DNA from: Buttiauxella sp. B2
GTDB lineage: Bacteria; Pseudomonadota; Gammaproteobacteria; Enterobacterales; Enterobacteriaceae
NCBI RefSeq assembly: GCF_006376615.1
Contig: NZ_VEXQ01000002.1
Location: forward strand, 310,001 to 374,000
Length of the DNA stretch: 64,000 nucleotides
Direction of reading: 5' to 3'
Made by a program: the position numbers and the translations under genes. This document shows, in pieces, positions 42,773 through 52,300 of the stretch; positions within the stretch are counted from its first letter, which is position 1, and each line of letters begins with the position of its first letter. The notes below the pieces were generated by a model. That model ran no database searches and was not told where the DNA came from. It saw nothing but the letters and a program-made list of their open reading frames with translations.

Positions 42773-43006
42773 GTGATGCCCTATAAAAACCGCAACGACC
42801 TCCCGGAAAGCATTCAGAACACACTTCCTGCCCATGCCCAGGATATTTACAAAGAGGCATTTAACAACGCATGGGATGAATACAAAGACAAAGAAGACCG
42901 TCGTGATGATGCCAGTCGAGAAGAAACGGCCCATAAAGTTGCCTGGTCGGCGGTGAAACACGGCTACCAAAAAGGTGATGACGATAAATGGCACAAGAAA
43001 ACATAA
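42773..43006 (+). CDS. chaB: ChaB, small cation-transport regulator
   Basis: The 77-residue ChaB-family protein has the start PYKNRNDLPESIQNTLPAHAQDIYKEAFNNAW and is one residue longer than E. coli ChaB. It was named as a possible regulator of ChaA, but its action is not established. GGAGATGACG before ATG gives a good ribosome site. The 274 bp between it and chaC hold no gene. Confidence 0.93.
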   Translation: MMPYKNRNDLPESIQNTLPAHAQDIYKEAFNNAWDEYKDKEDRRDDASREETAHKVAWSAVKHGYQKGDDDKWHKKT

Positions 43007-43189
43007 ACCCTACATAATGTATTGATATTGATGTTCAAACGCCGCAATACTCCTCAGTATGGCAAGTTAATATGACATTTTTATTGTTTTGTGATCGTCA
43101 TCAAACTTGCCAGCGTCCCGTTGATTGCTTATGTTCATAGATATGCTGCTCTATAAATAACCGTCCTGGTTCGAGTCACAATGGGTTGG

Positions 43190-43204
43190 CTGCAACTCGA
43201 ATTA
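43190..43204. repeat. ERIC end remnant upstream of chaC
   Basis: CTGCAACTCGAATTA is the reverse complement of the ERIC left end seen at 40335. No core or opposite end is nearby, so it looks like a truncated ERIC copy. Confidence 0.4.
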
Positions 43205-43280
43205 CTGAGGTTATGGAGCAAAAAAAGCCCGGAAGGCGCATCTGACGTAGTCACAAGGAAGTATGCAGTGGCGGAGGTGT

Positions 43281-43979
43281 ATGGTGTTAACGCGTGATTT
43301 CTTAATGAAAGCGGATTGTAAGACAGCTTTTGGTTCCATTGAGGAATCGTTGTTGTGGACCTCTGAGCAGCGCTCGGCTTCATTAGCCGCAACGCTTGCC
43401 TGTCGTCCCGATAGCAGTTCAGTGTGGATTTTTGGCTATGGTTCCTTAATGTGGAACCCTGCATTTGAATATGAAGAGTCGGCGGCGGGAACGCTCGTCG
43501 GCTGGCATCGTGCTTTTTGTCTGCGTTTAACGGCAGGGCGTGGCACTGCGTGTCAGCCTGGTCGCATGCTGGCGCTGAAAGAAGGTGGCCGTACGACAGG
43601 GCTTGCCTATCGTATACCCGAATCGATTCTCGAAGACGAGTTGACGCTGGTGTGGAAGCGCGAAATGATCACGGGTTGTTATTTACCCACCTGGTGCAAA
43701 CTCGAGCTTGATGATAGTCGTGTAGTGAATGCGCTGGTGTTTATCATGGACCCGCGCCATCCGCTCTACGAAGCCGATACGCGAGCTGAAATAATTGCAC
43801 CGTTGATTGCCGCCGCCAGTGGCCCACTGGGCACTAACGCACAGTATCTGTTCTCGCTGGAACAAGAATTGATGAAGCGCGGCATGCATGATGACTGTCT
43901 TGATGAATTGGTAAATAAAGTGAGAGCCTGGCTACAACTGCCAGGTGATGAAGGGGATTTACAGCCTGGATTTGCCTGA
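43281..43979 (+). CDS. chaC: ChaC, glutathione-specific gamma-glutamylcyclotransferase
   Basis: The protein of about 232 residues is of the ChaC type, which degrades glutathione to 5-oxoproline and Cys-Gly. The substrate motif FGYGSLMWNP is near residue 52 and the catalytic-Glu region near 130-140. ATG 43281 and GTG 43284 compete: GGAGG at 43273-43277 spaces better to GTG, which would give MLTRDFL, collinear with the E. coli start. An upstream in-frame ATG at 43263 is unlikely. Confidence 0.94.
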   Translation: MVLTRDFLMKADCKTAFGSIEESLLWTSEQRSASLAATLACRPDSSSVWIFGYGSLMWNPAFEYEESAAGTLVGWHRAFCLRLTAGRGTACQPGRMLALKEGGRTTGLAYRIPESILEDELTLVWKREMITGCYLPTWCKLELDDSRVVNALVFIMDPRHPLYEADTRAEIIAPLIAAASGPLGTNAQYLFSLEQELMKRGMHDDCLDELVNKVRAWLQLPGDEGDLQPGFA

Positions 43980-43987
43980 GAACTAAA

Positions 43988-44022
43988 CGTTCATCCGGCC
44001 CTTATTGAGAGCCGGATGAACG
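43988..44022. terminator. Bidirectional hairpin between chaC and the DUF1883-like gene
   Basis: A perfect 12-bp stem CGTTCATCCGGC/GCCGGATGAACG (43988-43999 with 44011-44022) lies between convergent stops. It lacks a long T-run, so it may also be a REP-like stabiliser. Confidence 0.65.
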
Positions 44023-44024
44023 AG

Positions 44025-44270
44025 TTATGCCGCAACGTAGCTAATCGAATGTTCCAGAGACTTGCTATGGCTATCAATAAGTACCTTCCACGTTCCGCTA
44101 TATGGCACGGTTAAATACGCAGACTGCTTATCTTCTACGCTAAGAATATCGGCCTGAGGTTTACCCGCAGAATTTATTTCGCTCATCAAATGGATATGGC
44201 AATTGTTTGAACAGCGAACCACCACGGTATCACCGCCGAAAAGATGCAGACTTGCTTTCACTACTGGCAT
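44025..44270 (-). CDS. DUF1883-like small protein
   Basis: The 81-residue protein has no signal peptide or membrane segment. Its pattern (GDTVVVRCSNNCHIHLM near residues 13-29, then YLTVPYSGTWKVLIDS near 52-67) fits DUF1883, a small beta-sandwich domain of unknown function. It lies between chaC and ychN, a place with no such gene in E. coli. The assignment is from pattern memory. Confidence 0.65.
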   Translation of the reverse strand: MPVVKASLHLFGGDTVVVRCSNNCHIHLMSEINSAGKPQADILSVEDKQSAYLTVPYSGTWKVLIDSHSKSLEHSISYVAA

Positions 44271-44522
44271 TTTTTTACTCCGCTATCACATCAAAGTTAG
44301 ACATCCGCACCGCTGGGCATTTCCCATAATCAGTGACGTTGTTCACAAATTACACTTCATGCATAACACCAGACCCCAGGGTCACAGATGCTGACTTTGA
44401 TCAAAAAATGCCGTAACGATTCAACTTTAGTGTAGATGCTCTTGAAACCATTCAGCAGATGAGTTTTTATGCGGGAAATATGCGCCAGGCCATCATTAAA
44501 TTTGGTTTCAGTCGGTGGGTGA

Positions 44523-44876
44523 TTAGAACGTTAAAACTTTATCGGCATTTAGCGTCCATTCCGCCAGTTCTACCAATGTGCCAATTTCTACGCCATCAGC
44601 CAGCGGCAGAGCCGTGATCCCACGCCCGTCAGCGCAGGTTTTGCACAGTTTCACCGGCACATTCTGCGCAGTCAGGATCTCAAGCATTTGCTGGATGTTA
44701 TAGCCCTCAGCCGGTTTCTGTCCGCGCAAACCTGCAGTCACCGCATCAGACATCAGAAACAGTTTCACTTCTGGTTGTGGATGCTGGTCGCATAGCGCAA
44801 TCGCCAGGCGCAGGCTATTAAACAGAGATTCGCTACCGTAAGCAGCCCCGTTGGCAATAATCACAATCTTCTGCAT
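44523..44876 (-). CDS. ychN: YchN, DsrE-fold protein
   Basis: The 117-residue DsrE/YchN-like protein is known to form a hexamer in E. coli. The Cys pair in LCKTCADGRGIT (near 78-81) is conserved and may take part in sulfur relay, but no substrate is established. The starting MQKIVIIANGAAYGSESLFN matches the family. It is divergent from nasR, with 81 bp between the genes. Confidence 0.95.
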   Translation of the reverse strand: MQKIVIIANGAAYGSESLFNSLRLAIALCDQHPQPEVKLFLMSDAVTAGLRGQKPAEGYNIQQMLEILTAQNVPVKLCKTCADGRGITALPLADGVEIGTLVELAEWTLNADKVLTF

Positions 44877-44957
44877 TTCTTCTCCTTTGCACCTGAAGGC
44901 ACGATTTTTGCTTATCTGAATCTATCAGAAGCATTACTTGCCGCTCAGGAGCGTTTT

Positions 44958-46172
44958 ATGAAGGCGACCGTCGCTGTGAATCCCACCGCCCGCGACTTTT
45001 TAATGGCGGCTCGATCCCGTGGACGCGAACAGTTGCAGGACATTCTGCAAATCGGCGAGCTCACCGGACGGATAGCCAGACTCGCTCATATGCTACAACG
45101 TGAGCGCGGTGCTTCCAACATCTGGCTCTGTTCGTCGGGAAGATTGTTTGGCATAGAACGTAAACTTTGCACGCAAGAAGTTGACCGTGAACTTGTCCTT
45201 TTCCTGCAGGCTATTGCAGAGCCTGACTACCTGCCTGGCAGCGCACTGTTGGTCAGTCTTGCCTGCGCGTTGCACTACCTGGAACGATTAACGGCGCTGC
45301 GTACTGATATTGCCGAACTGCAAACCACGCCGCTCAGAGCAATGGAGCAATTCAATCTCACACTGCGACATTTGCTGAGTATTGTCCCTGAAACCAGCAA
45401 CGTGGTAGCTGATGCCGGAGTTGCCCGCGCGCTGGCGGCGCTGTTCAGCTTTATGCAGGGAAAAGAATTGGTTGGTCAAGAGCGGGCAATTGGCGCGCTT
45501 GGTTTTACGCAGGGTGCATTTAGCGACACGTTACGCCAGCAACTGGTTGATCGTATCGACAGTCAGCAACACTGTTTTGACGTGTTTTGCAGCATGACTG
45601 ACGAACCACTACGCCTGAAATTCCTGGCCTGCGGTGAGCCGTGTCGGGAAACCGAACAGCTACGTCGGCTGGCTTGTACTTGTTTGATCCCCGATGGTGA
45701 CGAACCGCAGCGAGCATTGCGTTGGTTTGCGCTATTAACGGCCAGGATTGATACCTTGAAAACGGTAGAGGATGCACTAATCGACGCGGTTATGGCTCAG
45801 GCGCAGCAAGCACTTGGACAGACCTTACAACAAGCGCCACTGAGTGAACATGATATTTCCTGTTGGGTAACAGGATATAGCGACCACCAGGTTGAGCATT
45901 ATCTCGGACGGCATCTACTACCGTTGGTACGCCAGCAGGCACAACAGCTCGAAACAATGGCGCAACAGCTGGCATCACTCCAGGCCTCGCTTGAAGAACG
46001 TCATGTTATCGATAAGGCCAAAGCTTTGCTTATCCGCCATCAGGGTTACAGCGAAGAACAAGCCTGGCAGACGCTGCGTAAAATGGCGATGAACCAAAAT
46101 AAACGCATGGTTGAAGTCGCCAGTGCGATGGTTTCCGTAGCAGATATCTGGCAGCTACCCACTAAGGAGTAG
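44958..46172 (+). CDS. nasR: NasR, nitrate-responsive antiterminator
   Basis: The 404-residue RNA-binding regulator has an N-terminal NIT sensor domain (about 45-310; QRERGASNIWLCSSG is typical). A C-terminal ANTAR domain (about 335-395; IDKAKALLIRHQGYSEEQAWQTLRKMA) follows. In Klebsiella, nitrate- or nitrite-bound NasR binds the nasF leader and prevents termination. That leader follows directly downstream, making the circuit complete in this window. Confidence 0.94.
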   Translation: MKATVAVNPTARDFLMAARSRGREQLQDILQIGELTGRIARLAHMLQRERGASNIWLCSSGRLFGIERKLCTQEVDRELVLFLQAIAEPDYLPGSALLVSLACALHYLERLTALRTDIAELQTTPLRAMEQFNLTLRHLLSIVPETSNVVADAGVARALAALFSFMQGKELVGQERAIGALGFTQGAFSDTLRQQLVDRIDSQQHCFDVFCSMTDEPLRLKFLACGEPCRETEQLRRLACTCLIPDGDEPQRALRWFALLTARIDTLKTVEDALIDAVMAQAQQALGQTLQQAPLSEHDISCWVTGYSDHQVEHYLGRHLLPLVRQQAQQLETMAQQLASLQASLEERHVIDKAKALLIRHQGYSEEQAWQTLRKMAMNQNKRMVEVASAMVSVADIWQLPTKE

Positions 46173-46173
46173 T

Positions 46174-46190
46174 TGCACAAAGAGTGGGCA
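46174..46190 (+). promoter_or_regulatory. NtrC-like enhancer site upstream of nasF
   Basis: TGCACAAAGAGTGGGCA matches the NtrC dyad TGCAC-N7-GTGCA at nine of ten half-site bases. It starts two bases after the nasR stop, about 115 bp upstream of the expected nasF transcription start. A weaker second site (GTGC...GGTGCG) lies at about 46195-46212. Confidence 0.75.
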
Positions 46191-46262
46191 TTTAGTGCTT
46201 TTTTGTGGTGCGTATCACAGCCCTATTTGCCGCAATGTGCCCATTTTCCGTGGTTTCTAAAT

Positions 46263-46278
46263 TGGCACGCGAGTTGCA
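46263..46278 (+). promoter_or_regulatory. Sigma-54 promoter of the nas operon
   Basis: TGGCAC-GCGAG-TTGCA is an exact match to the sigma-54 -24/-12 consensus TGGCAC-N5-TTGCA. Transcription should start near 46288-46290, giving a leader of roughly 120 nt before nasF. Together with the NtrC-like site it indicates general nitrogen control. Confidence 0.92.
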
Positions 46279-46305
46279 GTAACAAACTGAATCTCTTTTT
46301 TATCT

Positions 46306-46389
46306 GGATTGCGCCAATGGCGGTGTAATTCGGATTGGACAAAGGCGTCCTTCAATGTGCTGACCCACATTGTTGGGCGCTTTTTTTTT
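46306..46389 (+). terminator. nasF leader: NasR hairpin and transcription attenuator
   Basis: A first hairpin around 46307-46331 (CGCC-AAT-GGCG core) corresponds to the 1:2 stem-loop bound by NasR in Klebsiella. The 3:4 terminator follows: CAATGTG (46353-46359) with CACATTG (46366-46372), extended by GCGTCC/GGGCGC (46345-46350 with 46375-46380), then nine T (46381-46389). Nitrate-bound NasR would allow read-through. Confidence 0.88.
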
Positions 46390-46411
46390 ATCTTTTATCA
46401 GGATGAAGCCG

Positions 46412-47662
46412 ATGAGCACAAAAAACATAACCCTCTCGCGTCGTCGATTTCTACAGGCGGGAGCCGCGCTAAGTGGAACGTATTTACTGCCTGGTATGAT
46501 GAACGCTGTTTGGGCAGCAGGTAGCGACAAACCTGAACAAAACACGGTAAAGGTTGGCTTTATCCCACTTACAGATTGCGCATCGGTGGTGATGGCCTCG
46601 GTCAAAGGCTTCGACAAAAAATATGGCATCTCGATTGTGCCAAGCAAAGAAGCTAGCTGGGCGGCAGTACGCGACAAAATGGTTTCCGGTGAACTGGACG
46701 CGGCTCATGTCTTGTATGGCCTGGTCTACGGGTTAGAAATGGGCATTGCAGGCAAGCAGCTACCGATGGCTAACCTGATGACACTTAACAATAACGGCCA
46801 GGCGATAACACTCTCTATGGATTTAGCCCGGCAGGGTGTGACCGACGCGGAAAGCCTGAAAAAACAGGTGGCAAGCAAAGAGCCGGGAAGTTTTACGTTT
46901 GCCCACACGTTTCCGACGGGCACACATGCCATGTGGCTTTATTACTGGCTGGCGCAGGCGGAAATTAACCCGTTCACCGATGTCCGTACAGTGGTTGTTC
47001 CACCGCCGCAAATGGTGATGAACATGCGTATCGGCAATATGCAGGGATTTTGTGTCGGTGAGCCGTGGAACCAGCGCGCAATCAGCGACGGTATTGGTTT
47101 TACTGCCACCACATCGCAATCGATCTGGCCGGATCATCCAGAGAAAATACTGGGCACCCGCAGCGCCTGGGTTGAACAAAACCCCAATACCGCGCGTGCG
47201 TTAGTGGCCGCAATCCTCGAGGCATCACGCTGGATTGATGCTAATGACGACAACCGCCGCGAAACCGCCAATGTGCTCTCCGGGCGGGCGTACCTCAATA
47301 CCAAAGCCGACACGCTGACTGGACGCATGCTTGGGCAATACGACAACGGCCTCGGCAAAAAATGGCAAGACGATCACTCCATGCATTTCTTCCGCGACGG
47401 TGAAGTGACCTTCCCGTGGCTTTCCGACGGCATGTGGTTCCTTACCCAGCACCGCCGCTGGGGATTGTTGGACCGCGAGCCAGATTACCTTGCTGTCGCC
47501 AAACGCATTAACCGTATCGATATCTATCAGCAGGCTGCTGGCGCAGTAGGCAATGTTTCTGTGCCTGCCAGCCCAATGCGCACCAGCACATTGATGGATG
47601 GAAGCATCTGGGATGGCAGCGATCCTGCCGCCTACGCCGCAAGTTTCGCCATTAAACGTTAA
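46412..47662 (+). CDS. nasF: NasF, periplasmic nitrate-binding protein
   Basis: The 416-residue NrtA-type solute receptor belongs to the ABC nitrate/nitrite importer. The N-terminus carries a twin-arginine signal (TLSRRRFLQAGAALSG), so export by the Tat system is likely. VGFIPLTDCASVVMASVKGF and AHTFPTGTHAMWLYYWLAQA are family blocks. ATG 46412 is preferred because AGGA at 46400 spaces well; ATG 46403 is too close to that site. It is the first gene after the attenuator. Confidence 0.93.
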   Translation: MSTKNITLSRRRFLQAGAALSGTYLLPGMMNAVWAAGSDKPEQNTVKVGFIPLTDCASVVMASVKGFDKKYGISIVPSKEASWAAVRDKMVSGELDAAHVLYGLVYGLEMGIAGKQLPMANLMTLNNNGQAITLSMDLARQGVTDAESLKKQVASKEPGSFTFAHTFPTGTHAMWLYYWLAQAEINPFTDVRTVVVPPPQMVMNMRIGNMQGFCVGEPWNQRAISDGIGFTATTSQSIWPDHPEKILGTRSAWVEQNPNTARALVAAILEASRWIDANDDNRRETANVLSGRAYLNTKADTLTGRMLGQYDNGLGKKWQDDHSMHFFRDGEVTFPWLSDGMWFLTQHRRWGLLDREPDYLAVAKRINRIDIYQQAAGAVGNVSVPASPMRTSTLMDGSIWDGSDPAAYAASFAIKR

Positions 47663-47672
47663 GGGGAATGAT

Positions 47673-48554
47673 ATGAATACGCCTGCACATAAACCGCCAG
47701 CACCTGCGAACAACGCTCAGGTTGCGGAAGTTATCGCACTTTCGCCGGTCACCATTCGCCGCCGTAAACCGCAATGGCGGCAGTTAACCATGAGCTTTTT
47801 CCAGCGTCTGGTTCCGGCGGTCCTCGGTATGGGATTGCTGGTGGTCGTGTGGCAAATCGCGGCACTGAACAGCAAAGGTTTCCCAACACCGCTTAGCACG
47901 CTTGAATCTGCAATTACGCTGTTTTCCGACCCGTTCTACAACGCAGGACCGAACGATCAGGGTATCGGCTGGAACGTGCTCGCCTCGCTTCAGCGCGTCG
48001 CTCTCGGGTTTGGTCTTGCGGCAACCGTTGGGATCCCCGCAGGTTTTCTGATTGGACGCTTTACCTTTCTCGCCCGCATGTTTAATCCGATTGTGGCGTT
48101 GCTGCGCCCAGTAAGCCCACTGGCCTGGTTGCCGATTGGTCTGTTGTTGTTTCAAAAAGCTGAGCCGGCCTCCAGTTGGACTATTTTCATCTGCTCAATC
48201 TGGCCGATGGTGATTAACACCGCCGAGGGGGTGAAGCGCATCCCTGAGGATTACCTCAACGTAGCCCGCGTACTGAAACTTTCCGAATGGACGGTCATGC
48301 GCCGTATTTTGTTCCCGGCGGTATTACCTGCGGTACTTACCGGTGTGCGTTTGTCTATTGGTATTGCCTGGCTGGTGATTGTCGCGGCTGAAATGCTGAC
48401 AGGGGGTTTGGGTATCGGCTTTTGGATTTGGAACGAGTGGAACAACCTCAATGTTGGAAACATCCTCATTGCAATTGTGATTATCGGTGTCATCGGGCTG
48501 CTGTTCGAACAGAGCCTGATGCTGTTGGCTCGTCGCTTCAGCTGGGAAAAATAA
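47673..48554 (+). CDS. nasE: NasE, nitrate ABC transporter permease
   Basis: The 293-residue inner membrane permease has about six membrane spans after a cytoplasmic N-terminus of about 50 residues. The EAA loop that contacts the ATPase is visible as EDYLNVARVLKLSEWTVMRR. ATG 47673 is preceded by AAGGGGAA and lies 10 bp after the nasF stop; an overlapping upstream start within nasF is not credible. Confidence 0.93.
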   Translation: MNTPAHKPPAPANNAQVAEVIALSPVTIRRRKPQWRQLTMSFFQRLVPAVLGMGLLVVVWQIAALNSKGFPTPLSTLESAITLFSDPFYNAGPNDQGIGWNVLASLQRVALGFGLAATVGIPAGFLIGRFTFLARMFNPIVALLRPVSPLAWLPIGLLLFQKAEPASSWTIFICSIWPMVINTAEGVKRIPEDYLNVARVLKLSEWTVMRRILFPAVLPAVLTGVRLSIGIAWLVIVAAEMLTGGLGIGFWIWNEWNNLNVGNILIAIVIIGVIGLLFEQSLMLLARRFSWEK

Positions 48555-48564
48555 GAGACAAATC

Positions 48565-49353
48565 ATGAAAAAAATCATCCAGGTTCAGAATGTCAGCCAG
48601 CGTTTTCCCACGGACAGCGGCGAGTTTTTAGCGCTCAACAACGTGAGCTTTGATATTGCTGAAGGGGAAACTATCAGCCTGATAGGCCACTCGGGATGCG
48701 GTAAATCCACACTGCTGAATTTAATTGCCGGGATCACACTGCCGTCCGAAGGTGGTTTGCTTTGCAATAACCGCGAAATTGCAGGCCCAGGGCCTGAGCG
48801 CGCGGTGGTGTTCCAGAATCACTCTCTGCTGCCATGGATGACCTGTTTTGAAAACGTCGCCCTGGCGGTGGATCAGGTGTTTCGCCGCACCATGAATCGC
48901 GCTGAGCGCCGCGAATGGATTATCCACAATCTGGAACGAGTGCAGATGGGGCATGCCATAAATAAACGCCCTGGGGAGATTTCCGGCGGCATGAAACAGC
49001 GTGTTGGCATTGCCCGCGCACTGGCAATGAAACCTAAAGTTCTGCTGATGGATGAACCGTTTGGCGCGCTGGATGCATTAACACGCGCCCATTTGCAGGA
49101 TGCGGTAATGCACATCCAGCAGGAACTGCACACCACCATTGTGCTCATCACGCATGATGTGGACGAAGCGATTCTGCTTTCCGACCGCGTGCTGATGATG
49201 ACTAACGGCCCGGCGGCGACAGTAGGCGAAACGTTACATGTTGATTTGCCGCGTTCACGCAACCGCGTTGAACTGGCGGAAGACCGCCGCTATCACCACC
49301 TGCGCCAGCAAGTGCTGCGTTTCTTGTACGAAAAACAGCCAAAGGTTGCCTGA
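48565..49353 (+). CDS. nasD: NasD, nitrate ABC transporter ATPase
   Basis: The 262-residue ATPase energises nitrate import with NasE and NasF. Walker A is GHSGCGKST (near residue 40), the signature ISGGMKQRVGIARAL, Walker B LLMDEPFGALD and the switch His in ITHDVDEA. It lacks the extra C-terminal substrate-binding domain seen in cyanobacterial NrtC. The next gene begins 10 bp downstream. Confidence 0.95.
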   Translation: MKKIIQVQNVSQRFPTDSGEFLALNNVSFDIAEGETISLIGHSGCGKSTLLNLIAGITLPSEGGLLCNNREIAGPGPERAVVFQNHSLLPWMTCFENVALAVDQVFRRTMNRAERREWIIHNLERVQMGHAINKRPGEISGGMKQRVGIARALAMKPKVLLMDEPFGALDALTRAHLQDAVMHIQQELHTTIVLITHDVDEAILLSDRVLMMTNGPAATVGETLHVDLPRSRNRVELAEDRRYHHLRQQVLRFLYEKQPKVA

Positions 49354-49363
49354 GGAGCCGCTC

Positions 49364-52300
49364 ATGAAGCTGCGACGTCTGATTGTTATCGGTAACGGCA
49401 TGTCCTCTATTCGTCTGGTGGAGCAAATTGTGGCTCGCGCCCAGAGGCGCTTTGCCATCACCATTTTTGGCGGGGAGCCAGAGCTTAGCTACAACCGTAT
49501 TCTGCTTTCGCCAGTGCTGGCAGGGGAGAAGCACGCTAACGCGACGCGGTTGCATGATGCTGCCTGGTATCTTTCCCACAACATTGAGCTGTTAACGGGT
49601 GAAGAGGTGTTGGATGTGGACACTCAGCGTCAGACCGTTCGCTCGGGCAAACGTACGCTTGAATATGACGAACTTGTTTTTGCTACTGGTTCTCTACCGT
49701 TTATTCCGCCGATTGATGGACATTGGTTACCTCACGTTCATGGTTTTCGTACGTTGGCAGACGTTGATGCAATTCTCAATGGCCAGGGGAATGTGGTGGT
49801 GCTCGGCGGCGGTTTGCTTGGTGTAGAAGCCGCAGCCGCACTTTGCGCGCGTGGTATTCCGGTCACGTTGGTTCATCGCCAGCCGTGGCTGATGGATATT
49901 CAACTTAATCAGCAGGCAGGTGTTCTTCTTGAACAATACCTCGCAGAACGTGGCATTTCTTGTCAGCTCAATTGCGGCATTGCCCGCATCAATACAAATA
50001 ATGTGGAGTTGAGTAATGGTGCCGTGCTATCTGCCGGACGAGTGATTATCGCCACCGGTGTGAAACCCAATGTTTCTCTGGCGCAACGCGCGGGTATTTC
50101 CTGTGAGCGCGGCATTCTCGTTGACGGCCAGATGCGCAGCGCTGTGGCTCACGTTAGTGCGTTAGGTGAGTGTTGCGAAATTGACGGAAAAACGTGGGGA
50201 TTGGTTGCACCTTGCCTGCAACAGGCTGATGTATTAGCCGCTCGCCTGTGTAAAGAAACAACGCATGATTTTCACTACGTTGACCGTGGAACTCGTCTCA
50301 AAGTCAGCGGCATTCCGCTGTTTTCGGCTGGGGCTTTCAACGAGAAACCTGACACCCGCATATTCACGGCTTTTGATCCCCTGACAAAACATTATCGCTG
50401 CCTGCATATGTGTGGCAACAGGCTCACTGGTGCATTGCTATTGGGTGATATCACGTCTGCCAACGCGCTAACCGACATTTTACTCAGCGCGACACCCGTT
50501 ACGCCGGACGTGCTGTTTGATGAATACCACTCTGATGAGCAGCCGGTGGCTGCCGGAAATGACGACATGACAAAAGCAACGTTGGTAGTGATTGGTCACG
50601 GTATGGTCGGGCACCATTTTCTGGAACAGTGCGTGACGCTGCAACTGCACGAAAGCTATCACATCGTGGTGTTCGGTGAAGAACGTCATCCGGCCTATGA
50701 CCGAGTTCATCTATCAGAGTATTTTGCCGGACGTAGCGCAGAATCACTCTCCATGGTGCAAGGTGATTTCTTTAATCAGAATGGGATAGAACTTCGCTGC
50801 CAGAGCAAAATTGTAGCGGTTGACCGCCAACAGCGCCTGGTACGAGACAGTGAAGGTCATGAAACTCACTGGGACAAACTGGTGCTGGCGACAGGGTCTT
50901 TTCCCTTTGTGCCACCCGTTCCGGGTAACGACCTTCCTGGCTGTTTTGTTTACCGTACGCTCGACGACCTGGACGCCATTGCTGAACGTGCGCGTAATGC
51001 TACACGCGGCGTGGTGATCGGTGGTGGTCTGCTGGGGTTGGAAGCTGCGAATGCGCTCAAACAGCTTGGCCTGGAAACCCATGTGGTGGAGTTCGCACCA
51101 AACCTCATGGCGGTGCAGCTTGATAATGCGGGTGCCAATATGCTTCGTGAGAAAATTAGCGGCATCGGCGTACAAGTACACACCAGCAAAGCAACCACGG
51201 CGATCACAGATGCAGACGGTTTGCAGCTTAATTTTGCTGACGGCGAAACGCTAGACACCGATTTAATTGTCTTTTCTGCGGGTATTCGCCCACAGGATGC
51301 ACTGGCCCGAAGCTGCGAACTGGAACTGGGTGAACGCGGTGGCATTGTGATTAATGACAACTGCCAAACCAGCGATAACAGCATTTACGCTATCGGGGAG
51401 TGTGCGCTGTGGGAGGGGAAAATCTATGGTCTGGTGGCGCCGGGATATCAAATGGCACGCGTTGCGGCGGCAAACCTGGCCGGTCAGGAATCTGCATTCC
51501 ATGGTGCAGACATGAGTACCAAACTGAAATTACTAGGCATTGAAGTTGCCTCGTTTGGCGACGCGCACGGGCGCACATCCGGTAGTCAGAGTTACCAGTG
51601 GACCAATGGCCCACAGCAGATCTACAAAAAAATCGTGGTTTCCGCCGATAACAAAACATTGCTTGGCGGTGTGTTGGTGGGCGATAGCCAGGAATACGCC
51701 ACGCTTGTGCAGATGATGCTTAACGGGATGGCATTGCCCGCGCAACCGGAAAGCCTGATTTTGCCTACCATGGCAGGCGGTGGTGCAAAAGGCTTGGGTG
51801 TAGCGGCACTTCCCGATACCGCACAGATTTGCTCCTGCCATAACGTCAACAAAGCGGATATTTGTGCGGCGGTGAGCAATGGTGCTGGCGACATCGGAGC
51901 GATTAAAACCTGTACTAAAGCGGCTACGGGCTGTGGCGGTTGCACGGCGCTGGTCAAACAGGTGATGGAATACCAGTTGCAGGAGCAGGGCGTGGAAGTG
52001 AAAAAGGATATCTGCGAACACTTCCCGTACTCACGTCAAGAGATTTACCACCTGGTGCGCGTTAACCATATTCGCAGTTTTGAACAGCTGATTAGCCGTT
52101 ACGGGCACGGCCACGGTTGCGAAATTTGTAAACCTCTCGCGGCCTCGGTTCTGGCCTCATGCTGGAATGAATACTTGCTCAAACCAGCCCATCTTCCGCT
52201 GCAAGACACCAACGATCGCTATTTCGCCAACATCCAAAAAGATGGCACGTATTCTATTGTGCCGCGAGTTCCTGCTGGGGAAATTACTCCAGATGGGCTG

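Noticed and set aside
44396-44406. TTTGATCAAAA as an FNR site near the DUF1883-like gene
   Set aside because: It lacks the N4 spacer between half-sites and so does not fit TTGAT-N4-ATCAA.
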